NCBI GenBank assembly: GCA_035293805.1
Contig: DATGMD010000025.1
Span: 23,019 to 87,018 of the forward strand
DNA: 64,000 nucleotides
DNA from: JAJPHF01 sp035293805
GTDB taxonomy: Bacteria > Chloroflexota > UBA6077 > JAJPHF01
Reading direction: 5' to 3'
Below, in pieces: positions 17,329 to 25,103 of the stretch (its first letter is position 1; each line of letters opens with the position of its first letter). The notes below the pieces were generated by a model. The model saw nothing but the letters and a program-made list of their open reading frames with translations, was not told the DNA's origin and made no database searches. Both the position numbers and the translations under genes were made by a program.

Positions 17329-17972
17329 AGCTATTTCACTTCAAGATGCCGCCGGATACCGGAGAGTACGCCGAGGCCATTGCACGAGGAACTTGGGCGC
17401 CTGATCCCGGGCCAGGCCTCTGCCCTGAATGTGGGCACTCACGACAATATCGTGTCCCGCCACTCATCCTTCAGTGGATGCCAGGCTCTGATCGAGTCGC
17501 GGACTTCACCTGGGCTGGGGCGGGCGCTGAGGTCGTGGTGACCCAGCGAGTGCGTGATGTGCTGGAAAGCGCGTTCAAGAACATTCGATTTCTGGGTATC
17601 GAGATCTGGCAGCCACCAAAACTGCCGCGTCCATCTGATCTAACAAGGCGCAAGAAGCGGCGTGTCTGGCTACCGTATGACGGTCCGGCCCTGTGGGATC
17701 TACAACCTGAGAGTCGCTCCAAAATTGATCAGAATAGATCTAACGTGAAGTTATTACACGTGTGTAAGACATGTGGGCGGATGATTTGGGATATTCCTCA
17801 GTATGGCCAACGCACCCTAGTGGTAGACAGGTCTACTTGGGATGGAGCGCATATATTTCGCCTGGACGCCTACCCATACTGGGTATTTTGTACGGATATG
17901 GCAAGAGAGTTCATCGAGCGCCAGAGGTTCACGAACGTCACCTTCGAACTCGATGGTATAATTCCGGACTGA
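17325..17972 (+). CDS. Double-CXXCG motif protein, SitI-like immunity
   Basis: This 215-aa protein has two CXXCG motifs, CPECG at residues 33-37 and CKTCG at 147-151. DGAHIFRL and FTNVTFELDG near the C-terminus match the end of the Myxococcus double-CXXCG family, which includes SitI immunity proteins that neutralise SitA toxins. The ATG at 17325 overlaps the RHS toxin stop by 4 nt, so the pair is translationally coupled. Base composition drops relative to the upstream RHS repeats, as expected for a swapped toxin-immunity cassette. It probably binds and blocks the HNH-like tip; the zinc site is inferred from the Cys pairs. Confidence 0.8.
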   Translation: MKLFHFKMPPDTGEYAEAIARGTWAPDPGPGLCPECGHSRQYRVPPLILQWMPGSDRVADFTWAGAGAEVVVTQRVRDVLESAFKNIRFLGIEIWQPPKLPRPSDLTRRKKRRVWLPYDGPALWDLQPESRSKIDQNRSNVKLLHVCKTCGRMIWDIPQYGQRTLVVDRSTWDGAHIFRLDAYPYWVFCTDMAREFIERQRFTNVTFELDGIIPD

Positions 17973-18007
17973 ATGCCTTCTCGTAGAATCTGTCGTAGGA
18001 GTTGTAT

Positions 18008-18310
18008 ATGGACCCATTATCGACCCCCCCTGACGATCAAGCAGGTTCATGCCCTGTCAGCTTAAGCAGTCTGCTGAGATACTTGGCCATCGAAATACCA
18101 GATGATGAGATCAGTGACGACGATCTAGAGTTTGTACGAACCGCTATGGTCGACGGATTCACCTACTGGATCTGGCGCCTTATCGATGTCTACGGGGACC
18201 AGTGCTACGCTCTGGTGACGCTCTGGCCCAATGGTGGGACCAGCATCGATTATGGACCATCTCGCGGGATGTCACCGGAGGAGTTTGTTGCTACAACTCA
18301 CAATAGCTAG
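18008..18310 (+). CDS. Small acidic hypothetical protein in the toxin cassette
   Basis: This 100-aa acidic protein has a central FTYWIWRLIDVYGDQCYALV strand region. The ATG at 18008 has AGGAG 6 nt upstream; a TTG at 18002 is a less likely start. No family is recognised. Its place between the SitI-like gene and a decayed RHS fragment suggests an immunity gene left from a lost toxin tip, but nothing in its sequence proves this. Confidence 0.55.
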   Translation: MDPLSTPPDDQAGSCPVSLSSLLRYLAIEIPDDEISDDDLEFVRTAMVDGFTYWIWRLIDVYGDQCYALVTLWPNGGTSIDYGPSRGMSPEEFVATTHNS

Positions 18311-18455
18311 GCAGCGGGACATCGTATGCGAGCTGCCCGGTCATAATTCAGCACTGGGTGGCCGAAGCAGAACCCGACCTGAAAGTTTACTGGCTCGGAC
18401 CGCGCGAAAGCAGATTCGCTTGCTCGCAGCAAGCCGGCTGCTTGGGCGCGCTCCG

Positions 18456-18590
18456 GCAGTGTACGTTTACAATTGCATGGGGCACGCGCACCGAAGAACC
18501 GGCCGGTATCCTCCGGGCCGGAAGACAACCGGCGCTACGTACCGGGCCTGACCGGCGTCCTATGCACTACGGGCCTTCCCGCGTGGGCAC
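18456..18590 (+). pseudogene. Frameshifted remnant of an RHS gene
   Basis: The residues YVYN, then GPEDNRRYVPGLTGVL, match YVYDRSAKT...DGSRRYVSGPTGIL of the intact RHS gene (16350-16440), but they lie in two different frames, and the following PQLIYHTDQQGSV lies in the third. At least two frameshifts therefore separate this stretch from the intact tip that follows, and no start or upstream RHS repeats remain. Confidence 0.6.
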
Positions 18591-19416
18591 GCCGCAGCTC
18601 ATCTACCACACCGACCAGCAGGGCTCGGTGCGGGCCATTACGAACGGCAGCGCACAGCTGGTGTACAGCACGCGCTATGAGCCGTACGGCCACCCGCGGC
18701 ACACGGCGAACGGTGCAGGATACTCGGAGCAGCCGCTCGCTTACACCGGCGCCCCCTTCGACCCAGAGGGCGCGGTCATCTACCTGAACGCGCGCTACTA
18801 CGCCCCTGGCGAGGCGCGCTTCATCCAGCGCGACAGCGTCTTCGGCAGCGACACCGACCCCGTCTCCCTCAACCGCTATGTGTATGCCCGCGACAATCCG
18901 ATGATGTACAATGACCCGAGTGGGCATGACGCCTGTGGAGGCGATATTCCTTGCAGTCCGTCACTGAATTGGGGATGTGGTCCCTACTATCCGTGGTGCC
19001 TAATTCAGCAGATATCGGGCGCTTACGGTGCCGCGCTAGGCGTTACACTGCCTGACGAAGGGCCGCTGTTCGGCGCAGAGCCAGTATTTCGCAACGTCCC
19101 ATTTGCGCTGCATCCAAACCTAGAGTGGAGGCTCAATGATCCTCGTATGCAGGGTCTTCAAGGGCGGCTCACAGCTGATGACATCAATGGCCTTCTGAAC
19201 AACCCAAACGCTGTACGATTTATGAACAGAGCGAACCTCGCCATAAGTGTAGTCCAGGACGCGCCGGGAATGACACATCCATTACGTATTACCGTTTCCG
19301 ACACCAGGATGGAGGTAATTTCCTTGGGTCCAATTGATTGGAGCAGGGTCAGGAACCGGATCGCAGCTGGCGACTACATACTACTTCCATTCTCCGCATT
19401 GCCGCCGCCACGTTAG
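18562..19416 (+). CDS. Displaced RHS core with alternative C-terminal toxin tip
   Basis: The open stretch encodes an RHS core (residues ~15-120) followed by a tip unlike that of the main gene. A 113-nt block (18748-18860) is identical to 16624-16736 of the main RHS gene, after which the sequences diverge just past ARDNPM. This is the expected structure of an orphan tip that can recombine onto the main gene. The ATG at 18562 is only the first in frame and has no ribosome site, so it is probably silent. The tip (FALHPNLEWRLND to ILLPFSALPPP) matches no toxin family I recognise. Confidence 0.65.
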   Translation: MHYGPSRVGTPQLIYHTDQQGSVRAITNGSAQLVYSTRYEPYGHPRHTANGAGYSEQPLAYTGAPFDPEGAVIYLNARYYAPGEARFIQRDSVFGSDTDPVSLNRYVYARDNPMMYNDPSGHDACGGDIPCSPSLNWGCGPYYPWCLIQQISGAYGAALGVTLPDEGPLFGAEPVFRNVPFALHPNLEWRLNDPRMQGLQGRLTADDINGLLNNPNAVRFMNRANLAISVVQDAPGMTHPLRITVSDTRMEVISLGPIDWSRVRNRIAAGDYILLPFSALPPPR

Positions 19417-19426
19417 GGAGGATACG

Positions 19427-19648
19427 ATGGCAGAGGTAACTCTTGGAGAGATAATCCAATGGCTTGTTCAGAGAGGGCAGAAGGATGCCATGCAGATCGT
19501 GCGAATCCGATTTGATAGACCAGGGTACGTAACAGATGCGATTGCTGAGGACTTAAAAGATCAGATCATATCGACGGACTGCCCATACGGAATTGTCGTT
19601 ATAACATTCGACAAATTTGGAATGCTTGAATCCGTCGAGGTTACATAG
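19427..19648 (+). CDS. Candidate immunity protein of the displaced RHS tip
   Basis: This 73-aa alpha/beta protein begins MAEVTLGEIIQWLVQRG. The ATG at 19427 follows GGGAGG by 5 nt and lies 10 nt after the stop of the displaced tip. No family is recognised. The tip-then-small-gene order mirrors the main toxin and its SitI-like partner, which is the only basis for the immunity call. The gene is AT-richer than its catabolic neighbours. Confidence 0.6.
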   Translation: MAEVTLGEIIQWLVQRGQKDAMQIVRIRFDRPGYVTDAIAEDLKDQIISTDCPYGIVVITFDKFGMLESVEVT

Positions 19649-20152
19649 TTATTGACAAATGTGTCTAACGCACTGGCGCGGTGTCCACGGGACGGATATT
19701 GACATTCGGTGAAGGTATAATACCAGAAAACCTCGATGAGAATTCGAAATGCAGTAGGCGAGGCATGACGCAGCGAACCCTGCCGTGCGGTTATCTTACA
19801 GACGTAACCGGCGTACAATGGATGGATGAACTAGGGCGAGGCCTATTACTGATCTGAGCCTTGGCTCGTAACCCTGCCCGCCGGGACCATCGCGGCGGCG
19901 CGCGCCTGGCTGAGCGGTCCGCTTGAGCGCCTCGAACGTATTTACGAGCTGACGCTCGGATTAGTAGTTCCTCGTAGACGGAAGGCGAGCAAGGTGACGT
20001 TCCCAGAGGCAAGCCGCGAATCGATTGCCGGTTTCGAGCAGAACTGCGCTTGGCAAGGGAACCCACCACCTATGAAGGCAAACACGGTGGCAGTAGCATG
20101 CATATTGGCTGTAAGTAAGCGATGCCGAAATCCAGCGCGTAGAGGGTTTCAG
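19649..20152. other. Non-coding stretch, no gene recognised
   Basis: About 500 nt of mixed composition with no open frame carrying a ribosome site. A TATAAT at 19716-19721 lies only 11 nt after a TTGACA, too close for a normal promoter. Confidence 0.5.
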
Positions 20153-21187
20153 ATGAAGAATAGATATTTACACCGCGTATGGGTTTGGGCTGTCCTTGTA
20201 TTGGGCGTGTGGAGTATGCCAGCCAATGCGTACGTTCATTCCACCCCGGGAGTGGCCGGTGTTGCCAGGGAAAGGCCTGAATGGTCGGCACCCGGGCAGA
20301 TCGCTGCCCAGCAAGCGGTGGTTCGCCTCGGCGTGCAGCCTGACCTGGTGGATCCGAGCGTGTTCGTGGCGCAGGAACAGGGAGCGCTGGCGGACGCGGG
20401 GCTGGCGCTGGAGGTGCGGTACCTCGGCTGGGGCGAGATCATGGACTCGCTGGCGGACGGCGGGCTCGACGCGGGCCTGATAAGCTCGGTGGCATTCGTT
20501 AGCGCGCGGGCGCTCGGGCACGACCTGCGGATCGTGGCGGCGGGCACGGTGGAGCAAGCGGCTGCGCCGACGCGCCGGTTGGTGGTACCCGAGCGATCCA
20601 CTATCCAACGGGCAGGTGATCTGGTCGATCACTGGGTTGGGGTGCCCGCATTGGGCAGTGCCGATCACCTCATGCTCCAGTCATGGCTCACTCGGTAGGG
20701 TGTCGACTCCCAGCAGGTGCACTTCGCTGAGCTATCAGCACCGCTCTTGGTATCCGCGTTAATGGACGGGCGACTGGACGCAGCCCTGCTGTCGGAGCCC
20801 TATCTCAGCGCCGTTACGGATTATGGGGTGCGAGCGCTCGATTCACCCTATGGTGATCTCGGCCAGGGCTCGACGGCGCTCAGCTATTTCGTCGCGGACG
20901 CGACCTGGCTCAGTAGCCACGGCGACCAGGCCCGTCGCTTCGCCAGTATCATCCATCGCACCCACGCCGATCTACAGGCAAATCCGGTGGCTTATCGCGC
21001 GGCGCTGGCCCGGCATCTGGGCCTCGATCAGGCCATCGCCGATCGGGTGGCGCTTCCCACCCTCGAAACGCGCGTCACTGTTGCTCAGGTTCAGAGGTGG
21101 GTTGAGCTCCTGCCACAGCTCGACGCGGGTCACGGCGTGAGCCTCCCCTTGGTCAGTAGCGATATCTTGTTCGACAGTGTCCGATAG
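20153..21187 (+). pseudogene. Substrate-binding protein gene interrupted by an in-frame amber codon
   Basis: The frame runs from an ATG at 20153 (AGAGGG upstream) through a Sec-type signal (WVWAVLVLGVWSMPANA) and an NMT1-like N-terminal lobe. It meets TAG at 20696-20698 and continues in the same frame to 21187. The residues on both sides (MLQSWLTR, then GVDSQQVHFAEL) match a continuous binding protein, so a single change such as CAG to TAG would explain the break. It has no lipobox, unlike the other SBPs here. The downstream half has no ribosome site of its own. Readthrough cannot be excluded. Confidence 0.8.
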
Positions 21188-21336
21188 CGTGCAAGATGGA
21201 GACCCTCGCGCGCCGAGCACGATGCTATGGGGCTCGACGCACAACGGTTACGGCTAGAACGTCACGTCTCGCCGCCGGCACGATGCAGTTGAGTTGAATG
21301 AGCATGTGCTGAACTCCTAGCAGGCGCTTTCTGACC

Positions 21337-21365
21337 TTGCGCGCCCCCCGGCGACCTGCCATACT
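21337..21365 (+). promoter_or_regulatory. Predicted promoter of the PanB-like/VOC/SBP operon
   Basis: TTGCGC (21337-21342) and CATACT (21360-21365) are 17 nt apart, 54 nt before the ATG at 21420. Confidence 0.4.
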
Positions 21366-21419
21366 CAGCGACGCGCCCCTCGGAGACCCCGACTGCATCC
21401 TTGAACTGGCGGGAGCGAC

Positions 21420-22226
21420 ATGGCGCGAGTCACCGTCGCGGACGTCCAGCGCATGAAGGCCGAGCGCCGCAAGATCGTGGTGCTCACCGCCTACTACTAC
21501 GAGATGGCGCGGGCCATCGATCGGGCCGCCCCGGACATGATCCTGGTGGGCGACAGCGGCGGCCGCTTCCTGCTCGGCCACCCCGACAACAACGACGTGA
21601 CGATGGACGAGATGGTCCTGATGACGCGCAGCGTCTGCCGCGGCGCCGAGCACGCGCTGGTCGTCGGCGACCTGCCCTTTATGTCGTATCAGGTGAGCGT
21701 CGAGGAGGCCATTCGCAACGCGGGCCGCCTCGTCAAGGAGACGCGCTGCCAGGCCGTGAAGCTGGAGGGAGGCGCCGAGTTCGCGCCGACGGTCCGGGCG
21801 CTCGTGCAAGTGGGCATCTCGGTCATGGCCCACACGGGGCTGACGCCGATGACCAGCGCGGCGGTCGGCGGCTACCTGGGCGGCGCGGTGCTCCCCGAGG
21901 AGCAGGTCCGGCGCGACGCGCTCGCCCTGCAGGACGCGGGCGCCTTCTCGATCATCCTCACGGGCGTGTCGCCCGATTTGGCGGCGCGGCTGAGCCAGGA
22001 GCTGCGCGTTCCGGTGATCAGCGGCCACGGGGCCGGCGACGACTGCGACGGGCAGATCGGCGTGGCGCCCAGCAGCCTGGGCTGGACCGCCGAGCAAATC
22101 GACCGCCCGCGCACGCCGTACGGGCCCGTCTCACGCGCCGTCTACGAGGCCGCGGCCGCCTACGTGGCGGACGTGCGCGCCGGCAAGCCTGTCCGCGCCG
22201 CCCGCGAGCGCGTCCCCCCCGACTGA
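21420..22226 (+). CDS. PanB-like (ketopantoate hydroxymethyltransferase family) protein
   Basis: This 268-aa TIM-barrel protein carries the metal-site Asp of LVGDSGG, the Asp of VGDLPF and the Glu of VKLEGG, as in E. coli PanB. The catalytic Glu of the PanB LECVP motif is replaced (LTGVSP), and GIGAG becomes GHGAG. Real pantoate synthesis is therefore doubtful; a related aldol/retro-aldol or phosphoenolpyruvate-mutase-like reaction is possible. GGGAG precedes the ATG. It is the first gene of a tight plus-strand group with a VOC protein (14-nt gap) and an SBP (48-nt gap), a catabolic rather than a coenzyme A setting. Confidence 0.8.
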   Translation: MARVTVADVQRMKAERRKIVVLTAYYYEMARAIDRAAPDMILVGDSGGRFLLGHPDNNDVTMDEMVLMTRSVCRGAEHALVVGDLPFMSYQVSVEEAIRNAGRLVKETRCQAVKLEGGAEFAPTVRALVQVGISVMAHTGLTPMTSAAVGGYLGGAVLPEEQVRRDALALQDAGAFSIILTGVSPDLAARLSQELRVPVISGHGAGDDCDGQIGVAPSSLGWTAEQIDRPRTPYGPVSRAVYEAAAAYVADVRAGKPVRAARERVPPD

Positions 22227-22240
22227 CAAGGAGGCATCAC

Positions 22241-22819
22241 ATGGCTGATACGGCCGCCGCGAAGAGCATCGTCAACGTCACCGGCATCCACCACATCAGC
22301 ATTCCCTGCAACGACCTCCAGCGCGCGATCCGCTTCTACACCGAGGTGCTCGGGATGCGGTTCGTGCGCATCGTCCAGGGCGACACCGCGCCGCACTTCC
22401 TCGGCACGAACCTGCCCGCCGGGCTGCAGTGGGACAACGCCGCCGCCGAGCGGGAGTACCGCGAGTACCTCGCGACGTACGAGCAGCCGCGCCCCGGCCG
22501 GACGCCCGGGACGACGATCGCGCAGCTCCGCGCCGGGGAGGACGAGGTGGACCTGTTCTTACGCCCGGAGCCCGTCGAGCGCGACACGCTCGCGGAGAAC
22601 GGCGTCTTCCACCAGTCCTTCCACATCTCGCCGGCGGACATGGCGCGGCTGGCCGAGCTGAAGGAGCGCGGCGACACCACGATCCGCTTCCACAATGGCC
22701 CGACGCTCCGCTGGCCGCACGGCAAGGCGCTCTACCTCTGGGACAGTGAGGGCAACTACATCGAGCTGGAGTCGGACGAAGACCTGCCGGCGCAGTTCGG
22801 CCGGTCCGCCTCCCACTGA
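22241..22819 (+). CDS. VOC (glyoxalase/extradiol dioxygenase fold) protein
   Basis: This 192-aa protein has two beta-alpha-beta-beta-beta modules. HHISIPCNDLQRAIRFYTEVLG begins the first and FHQSFHIS the second, and it ends YLWDSEGNYIELES. His of GIHHIS, His of FHQSFH and the late Glu are plausible metal ligands. The middle contains an unusual insert (residues ~65-95). The start is well supported by AAGGAGG 6 nt before the ATG. VOC enzymes include isomerases, lyases and dioxygenases; the reaction is not predictable. It lies between the PanB-like and SBP genes. Confidence 0.85.
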   Translation: MADTAAAKSIVNVTGIHHISIPCNDLQRAIRFYTEVLGMRFVRIVQGDTAPHFLGTNLPAGLQWDNAAAEREYREYLATYEQPRPGRTPGTTIAQLRAGEDEVDLFLRPEPVERDTLAENGVFHQSFHISPADMARLAELKERGDTTIRFHNGPTLRWPHGKALYLWDSEGNYIELESDEDLPAQFGRSASH

Positions 22820-22867
22820 GCAGCAGCGCGCGTAGCCTAGACACGAGCCTGCTGCCAAGGAGGACAC

Positions 22868-23923
22868 ATGACACTCGCCGCACGCTTGCTGTGCCTGCTC
22901 CTCGGCGTGGGCGCACTGCTGGCCGCCTGCCAGCCGGCCCAGCCCGCGTCGCGGTCGGCCCAGCCCGCCCAACCGGCCCAGGCCGCCGGGCCGCCCGCGT
23001 CGCAGCCGACCCGGGCGGCGCCGGCCAAGCTCGCTATTGGCAAGACGGGCCAGGGCGCCGAGGTGCAATTCTGGCCGGTCTACGTGGCGAACGCCCAGGG
23101 CTACTTCGCGCAAGAGGGCGTCGACGTCGAGCTGATCACGGTGCCGGCGGCCTACACGGCGACGCAAGCGCTCGTCGGCGGCGACGTGCAGCTCGTCGGC
23201 TTCACGGTCCTGTCGATGGCGGCGGCCGTGGTGGGCGGGGCGCTGCTGAAGCTCGTCGCCTCCACCCAGGACTTGCCCAGCATCCGCGTGGTCGTCCAGC
23301 CCGAGATCAACTCCTGGGCCGACCTGAAGGGCAAGGTCATCAGCTCGGGCAACACCACTGGCGACTACTTCGACGTGGTGATGCGCATGGTGCTCGCCGC
23401 GAACGGCCTGCACGACGGCGACTACACGATGCGCACGATGCCGGGCGCCGCGCGGCTGCCCGCGCTGCAGACCGGCCAGGTCGCGGGCGCGCTGCTCAGC
23501 GACTACGACGCCAACCTCGCGCTGCGCGACGGCTTTAAGTCGTTCGGCTTCGTGCAGGACTACGTCAAGGACATCCAGTACAGCGGCTACGCGGTGGACG
23601 ATAACTGGGCGAAGGCGAACGACGCCGCGCTCGTCGGCTACCTGCGCGGGCTGTTGCGCGCCACGAGCTGGCTGTTCGACCCCGCGAACCGCGACGAGGC
23701 GAACCGGCTGTTCCTGGCGCAGGGGCCGGAGCTGGGCAGCGAGCAGGTCGAGCGGCTGTACGATCAGGCAATCACGGACAAGATGCTGTCGCGCACCTTG
23801 CGCCCCAACCTCACGGGCACGGAGAGCATCCTGAAGCTCGCCTACCAGCAGGGCGCCCTCCCCGAGATCCCGCCCAACGACCGCTGGATCGACCTGAGCT
23901 ATCTGGACCGGGCCAGCCGCTAG
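22868..23923 (+). CDS. NitT/TauT-like substrate-binding lipoprotein (subfamily A)
   Basis: This 351-aa lipoprotein has lipobox LAAC after a short hydrophobic leader, then a long Gln/Pro/Ala linker. The mature domain has GYFAQEGVDVELI and GFTVLSMAAAVVGG, and ends AYQQGALPEIPPNDRW and SYLDRASR, nearly identical to the end of the SBP at 32824. AAGGAGG precedes the ATG. It closes the PanB-like/VOC operon. No transporter subunits follow, and a convergent IclR gene lies downstream. Confidence 0.9.
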   Translation: MTLAARLLCLLLGVGALLAACQPAQPASRSAQPAQPAQAAGPPASQPTRAAPAKLAIGKTGQGAEVQFWPVYVANAQGYFAQEGVDVELITVPAAYTATQALVGGDVQLVGFTVLSMAAAVVGGALLKLVASTQDLPSIRVVVQPEINSWADLKGKVISSGNTTGDYFDVVMRMVLAANGLHDGDYTMRTMPGAARLPALQTGQVAGALLSDYDANLALRDGFKSFGFVQDYVKDIQYSGYAVDDNWAKANDAALVGYLRGLLRATSWLFDPANRDEANRLFLAQGPELGSEQVERLYDQAITDKMLSRTLRPNLTGTESILKLAYQQGALPEIPPNDRWIDLSYLDRASR

Positions 23924-24080
23924 CCCCGCCCGCATTCGCTCCCTGGGAGAAGGCTGGGGTAATACCAACTGACGGCCAATCCTTCCTTTTCCTACCGGCC
24001 CGGCCTGCTTGGCTGCTGGCGGTGTACGCGAACTGATCGGCGTCGCTTGATATAAGGGGGCCGCCGGCGCGGGCCGCTCG

Positions 24081-24935
24081 CTATGCGCCCGCGGTGGCGG
24101 GGCGCTCGAAGGAGAGCGCCCGGGCGAGGGCGGCGACGCGCTCGCCGATCTGGGCGAGGCGCTCTGCCGACAGGCGCTGGCTGGGCCCGACGACGCCCAG
24201 CGCCCCGACCGGGCGCGGGTCGCCGAGGTGTAGCCAGGAGGCGGCGCCCGACACGCCCACCAGGTACTCCTCCTGGTCGAGCGCGTAGCCACGCTGGCGC
24301 GTCGCCTCGATCTCGCGCCGCAGCGCGCGCCGCGCCGTGATCGTGCGCTCGGTGTAGCGCGTGAGCGGGAGATCGGTTAGCAAGCTCCCCGCCTGCTCGG
24401 GCGGTAGCCCCGCCAGCGCCGCCTTGCCCAGACAGCCCATCGCGATGTGCGAGCGGCGGCCGAGCGGCGACAGCACCCCTACCGGGTGGCGCGAATCGAC
24501 CTTCGCCACGACCACCACCTCGTGCGAGGTCCAGTCCACCTGCGTCACCAGCACCGTCTCGCCCGTCTCCTCGGCCAGCGTCTGCACCGTTTCCGCGACG
24601 ACCTGGGCCAGCACGAGGCGACTCTGCACGATGGCGCCCAGCTCGAACAGGCGGAAGCCGGGCTCGTAGCGCCCATCCTCCGCCTGTCGCACGAGCCCAT
24701 TCGTCACGAGCGACGAGACGATGCGGTAGGCCGACGGCTTGGGCAGGCGGGCCGCCTGGGCGAGCTGCGCCAGGGACAGCGACGGCTGGCCGAATGAGAA
24801 GCTGAGCAGGATCGCGGCGGCGCGGTCGACGGCGCGCGGCCCGATCGCCGCCGTCTCCTTGCCGGCGCCCCCGCGCCGCCCCGCGGCCTTCGCCACCATT
24901 CGGATCTCCGCCCGGTCGGTGCCCGGGTCGCTCAC
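24081..24935 (-). CDS. IclR-family transcriptional regulator
   Basis: This 284-aa regulator has an N-terminal winged helix (LAQAARLPKPSAYRIVSSLVTNGLV, residues ~60-85) and a C-terminal effector domain with SPLGRRSHIAMGCLGKA and EEYLVGVSGAASWL. IclR proteins sense small aromatic or carboxylic ligands and control catabolic operons. The GTG at 24935 has AGGGGTGA upstream; an in-frame ATG at 24899 is an alternative. It lies downstream of the SBP/HyuA/HyuB genes on the same strand and is convergent with the PanB-like operon, so either could be its target. Confidence 0.9.
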   Translation of the reverse strand: MSDPGTDRAEIRMVAKAAGRRGGAGKETAAIGPRAVDRAAAILLSFSFGQPSLSLAQLAQAARLPKPSAYRIVSSLVTNGLVRQAEDGRYEPGFRLFELGAIVQSRLVLAQVVAETVQTLAEETGETVLVTQVDWTSHEVVVVAKVDSRHPVGVLSPLGRRSHIAMGCLGKAALAGLPPEQAGSLLTDLPLTRYTERTITARRALRREIEATRQRGYALDQEEYLVGVSGAASWLHLGDPRPVGALGVVGPSQRLSAERLAQIGERVAALARALSFERPATAGA

Positions 24936-25001
24936 GTCGTCACCCCTGCTCCCCTCGCGGCTGCGCTAAGCTTACGGTCTCAACAGATTGCCACTTCGGC
25001 C

Positions 25002-25056
25002 GCCGCCGTGAACGGCGGGCCCAGGTCCCGTCTAGTGGCCTGCCGTTCACGGCGGC
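25002..25056. promoter_or_regulatory. Perfect 15-bp inverted repeat upstream of the IclR gene
   Basis: The arms GCCGCCGTGAACGGC (25002-25016) and 25042-25056 are exact reverse complements with a 25-nt spacer. The element lies between the stop of the upstream SBP gene and the IclR start. Without a T-run it is as likely a regulator-binding or RNA-structure element as a terminator. Confidence 0.45.
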
Positions 25057-25103
25057 GACGGTAGGAACCACCCAGGTCGCTTGCTCCGATCGTGTCGCCA
25101 CGG

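Noticed and set aside
19699..19721. TTGACA and TATAAT close together
   Set aside because: Only 11 nt apart, too short for a sigma70 promoter, and no gene follows within 400 nt.
21420..22226. Calling the PanB-like gene a true panB
   Set aside because: The catalytic Glu motif is changed and the neighbours are catabolic.
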